From Pelotomaculum isophthalicicum JI (GTDB taxonomy: Bacteria > Bacillota > Desulfotomaculia > Desulfotomaculales > Pelotomaculaceae), in the NCBI RefSeq assembly GCF_029478095.1, contig NZ_JAKOAV010000004.1, positions 1 to 64,000 on the forward strand: 64,000 bases of DNA. The letters run 5' to 3'. This document shows positions 44,901 through 52,534 of the stretch, one piece after another. The notes beneath the pieces were generated by a model that searched no databases, was not told the DNA's origin, and worked only from the letters and a program-made list of their open reading frames with translations. The position numbers and the translations under genes are program-made. The number at the start of each line of letters is the position of its first letter. Position 1 is the stretch's first letter.

Positions 44901-47254
44901 CGGTCGCGGACACGGTGGAACAGCCATATGAGCAATTGCCAGTCGCCGCGCACCCAACGGTGCATTCTCTTCTGATAAGCGCTAAAAGTAGACGGATGTT
45001 CATCTATTAATTCGATGTCCGACAACAGGCCGGCCCGCAAAAATCCACCTTCCAATAAATCGTGGCTGAGCACCCGGTTTTCTGGTATGCGTTCACACAA
45101 TACTTTCGCAAATGTATCAACGTCGAAAATCCCCTTCCCCGTAAAAATACCTTGTCCCAATCCATCCTGGTAAGGGTCCGAGGCGGCAAAGGAGTATGGA
45201 TCAATCCCCGGATTGGAGGACCACAGATAAGCGAATCGCGAACGTAAAGCCGCTCTGTGGCTGATGCCGATACGCGGCTGCAATACGCCGTATCCTTCAA
45301 TAACACGGGTCTGCTCATAATTTAAACGTGGCCGGTTATAAGGAAGATGCAAGGTGCCAATCATCCGCTGCGCGCTCCCCACCGGCAGTTGCGTATCCGC
45401 GTCGAGCGTGATGATATATCGAATCCGCTTCAGGATAGACATGTCACCGTCGACACAGTCGTAAGTCGTATCAGTACTTCCTTTAAGCAATTCTACGAAC
45501 TCAACCAATTTGCCCCGCTTGCGCTCCCAACCCATCCATACCCCTTCTGACGGGTTCCACAGCCTGCGGCGCTGAAAAAGGTGAAATGTACTCCCGCCCG
45601 GCTGGGAATACATGTGATTCAATTCCTCAATGCTTGTGCGCGCGGCTGCCAGGATGTCGGCGTCCGCCGGCACTTTTTCCGCGCCCGTGTCAACAAAATC
45701 CCCCAGGAGCGCAAAGTGAATATTCGAGTCGCGATTAGCCAAGTAATGCAACTCCAGCCGCTCCGCCAATTCCCGGACTTCTTTGACGCTGGACCAGATT
45801 ACCGGGATGACGACCATAGTAGCCGCTTCAGGCGGAACACCGCGCGAAAAATCATATCTCAAAAGCGGCTGCGGCCGCCTGGCGCATTCAATAAGCCAGT
45901 GCGCCGCAGTGACTACCCACTCGCTGGCTGGCAAGATCAACGCAAGCAAAATCGCCGCCCACTGGGCAAATGTTAAGCTGGCGCTGCCTTTTATCCACAT
46001 GGCGAATCCAAACAGGGCAACCGCGTACAAACCTGCAAGAACGCTGAAATACACTCCAGTCGCACGGCGCAAAATACCTATTTCCGGTATATAGCGGGGT
46101 GTGCTGCACATTTTTAACGCACGGCGCAATTCCTTGATACCGTCCGGTTCGAGCAGGTAGTATGCGACAAATGCTTTGCGTGGCATTTTCTCTAAGTCTG
46201 CCGGACTGACAGCATCTTTTTCCACCTTCGCTTTTTCCGTGTGCACCTGCCCGTATTCCTTTGCCGCAAGCTCAACAGCCTGTTTCGCTACCAGACTTTC
46301 CGGCAAACGCAAGCGGCGGGCTAATTTTTCAACACGATCCCGCAAAACATCACGACTTGAAAAATCAAGTAGCGGATAGACTCCCGTACTTTCTTCGCGA
46401 AGGTCTTTTTCAACAATGGAAATTCGTTCGAACGAGTCGCGCCAGTCCCAGCGCGATATATTACGCAAACCGCTGATGAGGTTGCCTGCAGTCAATTGAT
46501 AGGCGGCCTGCAATTGGTATTCGTAAGAAACAATACGATCGAGGCTATCGGGTCCGTTTTCCAGCTTGCACATCAGCCATTCACGCACTGTCGCCAAATC
46601 GTCCGCCCTCTCGCGCAAGTGCCTGACCAAGTGGACAATCAGCGGTCCGGATAATGGTATGTCCTGACCCGCCTCTTCAAGGGCAGTTTGCAGAACTTCC
46701 GGATTCAACTTTGACGATTCTATTCGTTCCAACAACTTTTCGACTAGCGTGCACACCTCTCGCCGTTCACGAACCATTTCCATGACCTCGGCAAGACGCC
46801 TGATTATAGCAATGCGCAGGATAAGCGGCAACGCCCATACCTCAGCGATGGTCAAAACCGATACTTCCTGGTAATAATTGATATATGAAACAAGCGAGTT
46901 TTCGTCCAGATTCCCATCAACCTGCTCAAGATAATCGGAACAGACAGAAAACACCCTTGTCTTGCAGGTCTTGCGCAAATGCGGCAAATCCCGTAAAAGC
47001 TTTTTGGAAAGCTGATGCCGGATGACCAGCACTTGTTCTTCGATAAATTCCGCGTGATCAAGCAGCCATTCTTCAGCGGGTTGGGAACAACTCACACAAC
47101 CGTCCTTAAGAGACTGTATGAACGCGCGCAAATTATTAACGTCTGCATAAAACTCCCGCCACAATCGCTTTGATGGTCTGCGTCTCATGTAAGGATCGTG
47201 CGCTAGCGCCAGTTCATGAGCTTTCTGCTGGATCTGTTCAGTGTTTATTATCAT
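38906..47254 (-). CDS. Cyclic beta-1,2-glucan synthase-like protein (GT84-GH94)
   Basis: At 2782 aa the protein is close to the length of ChvB/NdvB/Cgs enzymes. The N-terminal part is soluble, then membrane helices lie near residues 395-445. GT84 follows, with TLDADTQLPVGSA near 615 and KRMHRWVRGDWQLL near 766. More helices lie near 800-870 and 940-990. A glycoamylase-like domain and two GT36-type segments come next, and a C-terminal GH94 phosphorylase-like domain has GTGDWNDSL near 2456 with the catalytic Asp. It probably makes or trims beta-1,2-glucan. The ATG has AGGAGG 4 nt upstream. No exporter gene is adjacent. Confidence 0.9.
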   Translation of the reverse strand: MIINTEQIQQKAHELALAHDPYMRRRPSKRLWREFYADVNNLRAFIQSLKDGCVSCSQPAEEWLLDHAEFIEEQVLVIRHQLSKKLLRDLPHLRKTCKTRVFSVCSDYLEQVDGNLDENSLVSYINYYQEVSVLTIAEVWALPLILRIAIIRRLAEVMEMVRERREVCTLVEKLLERIESSKLNPEVLQTALEEAGQDIPLSGPLIVHLVRHLRERADDLATVREWLMCKLENGPDSLDRIVSYEYQLQAAYQLTAGNLISGLRNISRWDWRDSFERISIVEKDLREESTGVYPLLDFSSRDVLRDRVEKLARRLRLPESLVAKQAVELAAKEYGQVHTEKAKVEKDAVSPADLEKMPRKAFVAYYLLEPDGIKELRRALKMCSTPRYIPEIGILRRATGVYFSVLAGLYAVALFGFAMWIKGSASLTFAQWAAILLALILPASEWVVTAAHWLIECARRPQPLLRYDFSRGVPPEAATMVVIPVIWSSVKEVRELAERLELHYLANRDSNIHFALLGDFVDTGAEKVPADADILAAARTSIEELNHMYSQPGGSTFHLFQRRRLWNPSEGVWMGWERKRGKLVEFVELLKGSTDTTYDCVDGDMSILKRIRYIITLDADTQLPVGSAQRMIGTLHLPYNRPRLNYEQTRVIEGYGVLQPRIGISHRAALRSRFAYLWSSNPGIDPYSFAASDPYQDGLGQGIFTGKGIFDVDTFAKVLCERIPENRVLSHDLLEGGFLRAGLLSDIELIDEHPSTFSAYQKRMHRWVRGDWQLLIWLFHRVRDRRGKYLPVGLSLLTRWQIIDNMRRSLLTPALYATLLLGLTVLPGSHGRWLAFVLATLFLPLFRQLTALRWTFWRPKSLLATAGQILVTVITLPFQSVLLLDAIIRTLYRLSVSKRHLLEWVSAAEIERRDKGGRRHALPGIYGGYALILLFALALGSSSIPALWRTGLVFCGMWALAPLVVRWLDRPMRLREHRFSGSEEAELRKLAEQIWMFFEDYVTKEDNWLPPDNIQIDPPTGAVHRTSPTNTGLYLASVLAARDFGFIDTPGLIERLERTISTVERMERWNGHLYNWYDTVTLEPLPPLYVSTVDSGNFVGCLMTVKEGLAEWLKSITEGDEQPGSGQVRGKTREIMNVAFVEELTPILDGENAVHRITSPKIVREKWLARGWNLIARLEALINKTDFHSLYDHKNKLFNIGYQTALGEPDQVLYDLMASEARLSSFIAIALGQVSVSHWHALGRTMTRIGRRIALLSWSGTMFEYLMPWIFMRTYWNTVWDSTYRAVVKRQIEYAHRRGVPFGISESGYYAFDYKMNYQYRAFGVPGLGFKRGLEQDLVVAPYATILALPFARRQGLADLRKMKKMGACGKYGFYEAIDFTSERLPKDHSNIIIRSFMAHHQGMSLLALANLLAPKKINERFHRDKRVRSTELLLQERIPARPKIIKHPAFARARVPHAKPSVMTGALREYLNANTPAPEVCILSNGSFMTIVTNSGSGLCRCEGLAVSRWREDPVLDDWGSYIYIRDVNKDVVWSPSFQPCRIPSSEQRVQFSLDRATFMRVDGDVRTSLEICVSPEWNAEVRRLTITNAGIEARIMEVTTFLELALAPPMADDAHPVFSKLFIKTEYAEDAHCLLAWRRPRQEGEKSLWAAHALMAECQTIGPVEYETDRSCFIGRGHTLSQPQGIRSRLRGTLGSITDPAFIMRRCLNVNPGEKVQLFAVTAVAGTREEAIDIIGRFSGDLVVERTFQMAWNRSQIELRHLHLTMPKATTIQTLAGRVLYNPPLRQERQQSIAAMVKGQSGLWAYGLSGDVPVILVRIENRVSIPFIIELLNGHEYLHRLGLLFDLVILNESGGGYQEDLQDALRRAVEQVIHRQGGGIGSVFIINANRLPDVDRIMLLAVARVVLRANGPSIRAQIKPPRRDTVFSPPTPVTPLKIFSNPPVDDGRQLMFFNGWGGFSKDGREYRIILKNGNNLPAPWINVIANPLFGCIVSELGTGYTWWRNSRECKLTPWSNDPVLDPPGEVCYLRDEESGELWYAAWSAAQANQSCTVTHGRGFTCFQQEKNGIMQEMTVFVPLNDPIKVVKLHLQNKGAARRCLSVTYYAEWVLGVQRQVNAPYIITEWDKSARIMLARNAYQEVFRDATAFLGMYTQPDSSVVATPDALESAAQCNSAAAENLSWTADREEFLGRNGTLESPAAFAKESLSGKTGPLYNPCGAVRTKLILEPGAERTVYILLGCEHSRDDARKLAQKYSRTHACDQALAQVREFWDGVLNQVSVSTPCPEMDVLLNGWLIYQTLSCRMWARAAFYQAGGAYGFRDQLQDSLALLHTRPDLTRAQILMHAARQYEEGDVQHWWHEETRSGIRTNFSDDLLWLPYAAGRYAEHTGDNSLFDEMVPFLHGEPLREGEHERYEPAQISNRNGSIFEHCLCAIDRVLRRLGEHGLPLIGTGDWNDSLNRVGAEGRGESVWLGWFLCEVLDMFTDLCRQRGDAEQAEHYKKVREQLALSLNEHAWDGQWYRRAFTDAGQWLGSIYNEECRIDAIAQSWSVISGAAPHDRELQAMCSFDRELVDRDSSVARLLTPPFDRTDPNPGYIQGYPPGIRENGAQYNHAIIWSVIAWCKLGRGDKAIELFQMLNPLNHTSTPNEARHYAGEPYVMAADVYTADPLKRRAGWTWYTGAAGWMYQAGIEWILGLRRRGKRLYICPCIPEEWPGFSVEYRFGSANYFITVENPSRKSVGATTLTINGREVPLAGQAVKEGPSLELNDDGQVHHVVLVL

Positions 47255-47384
47255 TAGACCTCCTGAAATAATCAGAAGTTGGGAACGTGATTCAGGATGA
47301 TTTACAATGCTGCATAACAGAATCGGGAACAGTTAAAATATTCCCCTTTTGGGTTCAAATTATTAATTTTGTGTATAAAAAAAA

Positions 47385-47410
47385 GAGCCCCCCAAAAACG
47401 CCGTTGGCTC
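47385..47410 (-). terminator. Intrinsic terminator
   Basis: GAGCC (47385-47389) and GGCTC (47406-47410) form a short stem, and a run of eight T follows on the minus strand. It lies between the acyl-CoA ligase and the glucan synthase gene and could end the ligase transcript as a second terminator. Confidence 0.6.
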
Positions 47411-47439
47411 CTTGAATAACAACCAGGGATAAATAAATA

Positions 47440-47472
47440 CTCCAGAAGCAAGAATCATTACCGCTTCTGGAG
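47440..47472 (-). terminator. Intrinsic terminator of the acyl-CoA ligase gene
   Basis: CTCCAGAAGC (47440-47449) pairs perfectly with GCTTCTGGAG (47463-47472), with a T-rich TATTTATTTAT tract after it on the minus strand. It begins about 20 nt past the ligase stop. Confidence 0.75.
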
Positions 47473-47490
47473 CATTCTACTTAGTAAGTT

Positions 47491-49083
47491 CTAAAGTTTT
47501 ATTTTACCGTTTATTGTTACTTCCCTCTTTCCAATATATTTCTCACGAAGTTTCGGCTTGTCAATTTTCCCTGTCGGGTTTCGCAAAACCACATCAAAGA
47601 CAATTCTTTCAGGCCACTTAAATTTAGCCAAGCCAGCGTTCTTGCAATGTTCTATAACCTCTCCCTCGGTCATGGTTTCTCCATCTTTTAGGGTTACGAT
47701 AGCCATAGCGATTTCCACCAACCGTTCATGCGGGTAACCAATAATCGCCACATCCTGAATTTTTGGGTGACTAAACAACACCGCTTCAATTTCTACCGGA
47801 AAAATATTCTCGCCACCCCTGATGATAAGGTCTTTCTTCCTGTCGACAATGTAAAAATAGCCTTCCTCATCAATCTTTACCAAATCGCCGGTATAGAGCC
47901 AACCGTCTTTAATAGTTTTTGCAGTCATCTCGGGGTTGGAGTAATACTCCTTCATTATTCTGGACCCTTTTAAGATTAGCTCTCCTACTCCGCCGGCTGG
48001 AACATCATTTCCATTATCGTCAACCGCGCGGGCTTCCATATAAAAAGTGGGTTTTCCAATCGAGCCCGGTTTTCTCAAAACGTCTTCGTCGTATAAATTA
48101 ATGCTCCCGCCTCCACCGCCTTCAGTAATGCCATAAATATTGCCTGTTTTGAATGGGAATATCCTTTTTATATCCTGCAGCAAAGAAGGAGGAACCGGTT
48201 GCGCGCCAATTACCAAAGAACCGGTAAAGTGCGAAAAATCGTACTCTTTAATATTGATTTCACCTTTTTTTATCGCATTTACCGCGTCTGACATGGTTGG
48301 TACCGTGATCCAACTGTTATTAACCTTTTCTTCCACTATACAATCGAGCAGCCATTTCGGTTGCAATCCATTCAAAATAACAATTTTACCGCCAGCGAGG
48401 TAGCATGGAAAGGAAAGAAAGAAACTGCCGCTATGATAAAAAGGCTGGGGCGCCAGATATACTGTTTCTTTGCCTTCATCATAAGTTAGGGCATTGCCGA
48501 CACCTATTTCGTACAAAGTTTTGTGAGACTGGCAAACAGGTTTTGGCGGTCCGGTCGTTCCAGAGGTAAACATCAACTCCGCCGGGTCATCGTCATCTAC
48601 ATCAACAAGAATATCCTCAACACTGGCGTTTTGAATAATACTTTCGTATGCGATCATACCGCCGGGAATTTGCTCGCCAATACAGATATAATGTTTTATG
48701 GTTTTCATTTCTTCCTGTATCGGTTGAACCTTCGATAGAAAACCGTCGCTCAGAATAAAAGCAACCGGTCCACAAGCCTTGGCCGCATGCATGATATCCT
48801 GACTGGCAAAGCGAAAACTAAGGGGAACAGCAGTGGCGCCTACTCTCAAAATAGCGTGAAACGTGACATACCACTCTATGCTGTTCATTTGCAGGTGAAG
48901 AACGAAATCACCTTTTTTTACGCCTAAATTATGCTTCAGATAATTGGCCACTTTATTTGTTTGTTCGTTAAATTCCTTCCAGGTGAGGACTCTCCTCTCG
49001 CTTCGCTCTGGATTACGTTCAATAAGAAAATCCTGGCCAGGATATTTTTTGGCATTAATCATGCCGAAATATGCAAAGTTCAT
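47491..49083 (-). CDS. Acyl-CoA ligase (class I adenylate-forming enzyme)
   Basis: The enzyme activates a carboxylic acid with ATP and CoA. The P-loop is MFTSGTTGPPKP near residue 175-186, the A5 motif NIYGITEGGG near 300, the A7 motif DGWLYTGDLVKID near 400 and the hinge DRKKDLIIRGGENIFPVEIE near 420. The A10 lysine lies in NPTGKIDKPKLREKY. The substrate cannot be deduced from sequence; it could be a medium, branched or aromatic acid. The ATG (MNFAYFGMINAKKY) has GGGGTGG upstream. It stands behind a T-box leader, which is unusual for this enzyme class. Confidence 0.9.
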   Translation of the reverse strand: MNFAYFGMINAKKYPGQDFLIERNPERSERRVLTWKEFNEQTNKVANYLKHNLGVKKGDFVLHLQMNSIEWYVTFHAILRVGATAVPLSFRFASQDIMHAAKACGPVAFILSDGFLSKVQPIQEEMKTIKHYICIGEQIPGGMIAYESIIQNASVEDILVDVDDDDPAELMFTSGTTGPPKPVCQSHKTLYEIGVGNALTYDEGKETVYLAPQPFYHSGSFFLSFPCYLAGGKIVILNGLQPKWLLDCIVEEKVNNSWITVPTMSDAVNAIKKGEINIKEYDFSHFTGSLVIGAQPVPPSLLQDIKRIFPFKTGNIYGITEGGGGGSINLYDEDVLRKPGSIGKPTFYMEARAVDDNGNDVPAGGVGELILKGSRIMKEYYSNPEMTAKTIKDGWLYTGDLVKIDEEGYFYIVDRKKDLIIRGGENIFPVEIEAVLFSHPKIQDVAIIGYPHERLVEIAMAIVTLKDGETMTEGEVIEHCKNAGLAKFKWPERIVFDVVLRNPTGKIDKPKLREKYIGKREVTINGKIKL

Positions 49084-49141
49084 TTTTCCACCCCGGTTAT
49101 TTTGATATATGTTCATGATGTTAATTAATTGCCCGCAATGC

Positions 49142-49177
49142 TTAATTTGCCATTTCCACCCCGTTCATTTGATTTAT
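49142..49177 (-). repeat. Second copy of the ligase ribosome-site region, with a 3-codon mini-ORF
   Basis: The minus strand here reads ATAAATCAAATGAACGGGGT, then GGAAATGGCAAATTAA. It resembles the real ligase start region at 49081-49115 (CAAAATAACCGGGGTGGAAA then ATG). This copy starts a mini-ORF Met-Ala-Asn-stop (49142-49153). It looks like a local duplication. Confidence 0.5.
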
Positions 49178-49224
49178 GGTCATAATTAACAGCAAATTAG
49201 TCAATTAGCTATTTGAAAATAAAA

Positions 49225-49520
49225 AAGCCCCTCGCCCTATAGGGACGAGAAGCTTAATACTTTCGTGTACCACCCTGGTTGGCCTACAAACAACATAGTA
49301 CCCTTAATCAAGAGTACGGGAATTAATCCGATACCCCCTCCCTTGTAACGTTGGGATTACGTCCTAACCTACTGGCCGTGCGAAACGGTTTCAGCCGGCG
49401 TCTCCAGAGAGAACTTCGGCGGGCCTTTTCCTAAGAGCGCTTTCAGTCAACGACACTCTCTCCCTGAAGGAACTTAACCAGCTTACTTTTCTCCTTCATT
49501 GACTTTTACAATACATACTT
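49225..49520 (-). promoter_or_regulatory. T-box leader upstream of the acyl-CoA ligase gene
   Basis: On the minus strand the conserved T-box AGGGTGGTAC lies at about 49267-49276, followed by a terminator stem (AAGC...CTCGTCCC / GGGCGAG...GCTT, 49225-49255) and TTTTTT. A stem I with an AGUA motif lies 5' of this. The element should sense uncharged tRNA and allow read-through. The specifier could be GUU/GUC (Val) or UUC (Phe) after GAA near 49410; I cannot decide. Confidence 0.85.
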
Positions 49521-49526
49521 AAATGT

Positions 49527-49555
49527 AATATAGCACCTTTCATTTCCAAACGCAA
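49527..49555 (-). promoter_or_regulatory. Sigma-A-type promoter of the T-box leader
   Basis: TTGCGT (49550-49555) and TATATT (49527-49532) are 17 nt apart on the minus strand, just before the T-box stem I. Confidence 0.6.
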
Positions 49556-49648
49556 GACTTTTTTAACTAATTACACTAACCATTTAGCCCATAGAGCAAG
49601 GATTTTATCACTTTGACCTTATGGTTAAATTTATTTTAGTAAAACGAG

Positions 49649-49676
49649 TTGACAAAAAAAAGAAAGCATGTAATAA
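49649..49676 (+). promoter_or_regulatory. Sigma-A-type promoter of the PBP1A gene
   Basis: TTGACA (49649-49654) and TAATAA (49671-49676) are 16 nt apart on the plus strand, about 95 nt upstream of the chosen start codon. It diverges from the T-box promoter. Confidence 0.6.
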
Positions 49677-49770
49677 TTCCATATTTAAGAGGTTATTCTG
49701 AACAATATTTTAAGGAACCAAAGCATACATGCCCCCCCTAAATATCGGACGGCAAGGAGGCTTGGGTATT

Positions 49771-52041
49771 TTGGCCAAAAGAAGAGCTAGAAGAAAACTA
49801 AATCGCCGCCGCTTTTTTCTCCTCGTAATTTGTCTCGCCATATTATGCGTGGGTTGCGTTGGATGCGGGTTGGTATATTCAAGTATCAGGGACGTGCCGA
49901 AGCTAAGTCCGTCATCTCTGGAATCAGCGGCATCCACCATGGTTTACGATGAAGACGGGAAGCTGATTACTCAGATTGGAATAAAAAACAGTGTTCCCAT
50001 AGAGTTAAAAGATGTCCCAGACAACGTTAAGAACGCTTTTTTAGCTGTTGAAGACCCGCGGTTTTACCAGCACCACGGGGTCGACTTGCGCGGAATTGCA
50101 CGTGCTGCTTGGTCCGACATAAGCTCCGGCTCAATTCGTGAAGGTGGCAGCACAATTACCCAGCAACTTGTTAAAGTATCATTCCTGAGCAACGAAAGAA
50201 CTTTTAAAAGAAAGATCCAAGAGCTTATTTTAGCTTTGCAGGTTGAACGGCAATATACAAAAGATGAAATACTAGAGATGTACCTAAATAATATTTACCT
50301 AGGCGAAGGCGCTTACGGAATTCAAGCGGCGGCTCAAACTTACTTTGGCAAAGACATAAAACACGGTTTAAACCTGGAAGAGGCAGCCTTACTTGGCGGC
50401 CTGCCCCAAGCTCCCAGCGCCTACTCTCCCTACCTGGATCCCCAGGCTGCGCTGTCCAGGCGGAATACTGTGCTGGACGCAATGGCCAAGAATAACTACA
50501 TTAGTGAAAGCGAAGCTGAAAAAGCCAAGGCAAAAGAGCTGAAAATTGAAACCAAGGAACCGGCTGAAAGACAATACCCTTATCCTTATTTTCTTGACTA
50601 TATTACGGACAAACTGATTGAAAAATACGGGGAGACCGAAGTATTCAAAGGAGGTCTTAGAGTCTACACTTCTCTGGATCAAAATATCCAGCAAATTGCC
50701 GAAGCGGCAATGTCAAGAAACAGCAATTTCCCGTCTTCCAGGACCGACGCGAATAATGTGCTGCAACCCCAGGGCGCGGTAGTGCTGCTGGATCCCCATA
50801 CAGGCCAGATAAAAGCGATGGTGGGAGGACGCGAGCACACCCAAATGAGGCAGTGGAACAGGGTCAGCCAAACCACCCGGCAACCAGGTTCCGCTTTCAA
50901 ACCTATCGCCGCTTACGGGCCGGCAATTGAATATGAAGGTATGGGACCGGCATCGGTGGTTGACGATATTCCTGTCAATTACGGTTCGTACGAACCACGA
51001 AATGTTGACGGTAGATACCGTGGTCTGATAACTTTACGCACAGCGCTGACACACTCTGTTAATGTCGTCGCGGTAAAATTACTGATGGATAAAGTTGGTA
51101 TTAGCGACGCGATCAAATTCGCTTCCGGATTGGGAATACAGCTAGACCCCCAAAAACACGGCGCCAGCATGGCGTTAGGGGGTTTATACAACGGGGTAAC
51201 CCCCCTGCAAATGGCAAGCGCATACGGGGCATTTGCAAATCAAGGAATTTACATTGAGCCGACTGCCATTACCAGGGTTGAAAAAGCAGACGGCGTCATC
51301 CTGGAACAAAGTGTTCCTAAGCAGCGCCAGGCCATGAAGGCCACCACAGCTTACCTTATTACCGATATGCTTAAATCCGTGGTACAAAACGGAACCGGAA
51401 CAGGCGCCCAGATAGGGCGGCCGGCAGCTGGGAAAACCGGTACAACTGACGACGGCAAAGATATTTGGTTTGTTGGATATACCCCTGAGCTTGTAGCGGC
51501 AGTATGGATCGGTTACGACAACCCGACTGCCATGCCGCAGGCTTTTGGCAGCACCTATCCGGCAGGGATCTGGCGGGAAATTATGAGCAAAGCCCTAAGC
51601 AACGTCACTGTGAAAGAATTCCCCCGTCCAACCGGGCTGGTTACAGCCACTGTGGATGGCAAATCGGGACTTCTGCCAGGTCCGAATACCCCTGGTGACA
51701 GCCTTGTCACTGATCTTTTTACGGAAGGGACAGTCCCGTCAGAGAGCGATAACATTCACGTATTTGTTGAAGTATGTGCAACCAGCGGGCAGCTTCCAAC
51801 AGAAAGATGTCCAGACCGGGTTATTAAACCTTTAATTAAGCTCCCGTATTCTGTCCCCTCCTCTGTTGAAGATTATAACTTACGTGTACCTACACAGCCT
51901 TGTACCGTGCATGAACCTGGCGCCTCTGCCAGTACAAGCGGTGGTAGTAAACCATTAAACCCGGCAATACCCGGTGAAGTAAAATCACAACCGGGAAAAC
52001 AAAACAGCCAGACTGCACGTCCCGATCGTGGTAATAATTGA
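49771..52041 (+). CDS. Class A penicillin-binding protein (PBP1A type)
   Basis: The protein polymerises and crosslinks peptidoglycan. After a basic cytoplasmic tail and one membrane helix (FFLLVICLAILCVGCVGCGL) comes the GT51 domain with EDPRFYQHHGVD near residue 92, GGSTITQQLVK near 127 and LNNIYLGEGAYGIQAAA near 175. The transpeptidase domain has the serine motif RQPGSAFKP near 370, SxN as HSVNVVAVK near 420 and KTGTT near 552. The C-terminus is Pro/Ser-rich. The TTG start has AAGGAGG 10 nt upstream; an ATG at 49729 has a weaker site. Confidence 0.93.
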   Translation: MAKRRARRKLNRRRFFLLVICLAILCVGCVGCGLVYSSIRDVPKLSPSSLESAASTMVYDEDGKLITQIGIKNSVPIELKDVPDNVKNAFLAVEDPRFYQHHGVDLRGIARAAWSDISSGSIREGGSTITQQLVKVSFLSNERTFKRKIQELILALQVERQYTKDEILEMYLNNIYLGEGAYGIQAAAQTYFGKDIKHGLNLEEAALLGGLPQAPSAYSPYLDPQAALSRRNTVLDAMAKNNYISESEAEKAKAKELKIETKEPAERQYPYPYFLDYITDKLIEKYGETEVFKGGLRVYTSLDQNIQQIAEAAMSRNSNFPSSRTDANNVLQPQGAVVLLDPHTGQIKAMVGGREHTQMRQWNRVSQTTRQPGSAFKPIAAYGPAIEYEGMGPASVVDDIPVNYGSYEPRNVDGRYRGLITLRTALTHSVNVVAVKLLMDKVGISDAIKFASGLGIQLDPQKHGASMALGGLYNGVTPLQMASAYGAFANQGIYIEPTAITRVEKADGVILEQSVPKQRQAMKATTAYLITDMLKSVVQNGTGTGAQIGRPAAGKTGTTDDGKDIWFVGYTPELVAAVWIGYDNPTAMPQAFGSTYPAGIWREIMSKALSNVTVKEFPRPTGLVTATVDGKSGLLPGPNTPGDSLVTDLFTEGTVPSESDNIHVFVEVCATSGQLPTERCPDRVIKPLIKLPYSVPSSVEDYNLRVPTQPCTVHEPGASASTSGGSKPLNPAIPGEVKSQPGKQNSQTARPDRGNN

Positions 52042-52068
52042 CCTTATCGTTATGAAAGGAGCACTAAT

Positions 52069-52488
52069 ATGTTTCCAGACCGTTACATTTACCCCGCTAT
52101 TTTTAGCTACAAAGATGACAGTATATCGATTGAATTTCCGGATCTGCCTGGCTGTTTACTTAGTGCTGAAACAAACGAAGAAGCATTTAGAAATGCAAAA
52201 GAAGCTCTTGGCCTCTACTTATTGGATATGGAAAATGACGGTGAGCGAATTCCCGAGCCAACGGTCATAAACAATTTAAACTTGGAGCCAAACCAAATGG
52301 CAGTGCCTGTTGAGGTTTGGATGCCTGCTTACCGTGAAGATATTGACAATAAAGCAGTAAAGAAAACCGTAATACTACCTAAATGGCTAAACGACATGGC
52401 TGAAAATGAAAAAATTAATTTATCTCATCTTCTTCAATCCGCGTTAAAAAATCATTTCGGTATTAGTGATTATAAAAAGCAGCCCTAA
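52069..52488 (+). CDS. HicB-like antitoxin-fold protein
   Basis: The 139-aa protein begins with the HicB partial RNase-H fold (YPAIFSYKDDSISIEFPDLPGCLLSAETNEEA), and the C-terminal half has a short ribbon-helix-helix-like part (VILPKWLNDMAENEKINLSHLLQSALK). HicB normally neutralises a HicA toxin encoded just upstream, but only 27 nt separate this gene from the PBP gene and no HicA frame is present. It may be an orphan regulator. The GAAAGGAG site lies upstream of the ATG. Confidence 0.8.
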   Translation: MFPDRYIYPAIFSYKDDSISIEFPDLPGCLLSAETNEEAFRNAKEALGLYLLDMENDGERIPEPTVINNLNLEPNQMAVPVEVWMPAYREDIDNKAVKKTVILPKWLNDMAENEKINLSHLLQSALKNHFGISDYKKQP

Positions 52489-52502
52489 ACGGACTGCTTT
52501 TT
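52474..52502. terminator. Bidirectional terminator
   Basis: AAAAAGCAG (52474-52482) pairs with CTGCTTTTT (52494-52502). The T tracts on both strands fit the convergent genes on each side. Confidence 0.85.
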
Positions 52503-52534
52503 GCTACAAAATCATGGACTAATGTTGTTCTCCA

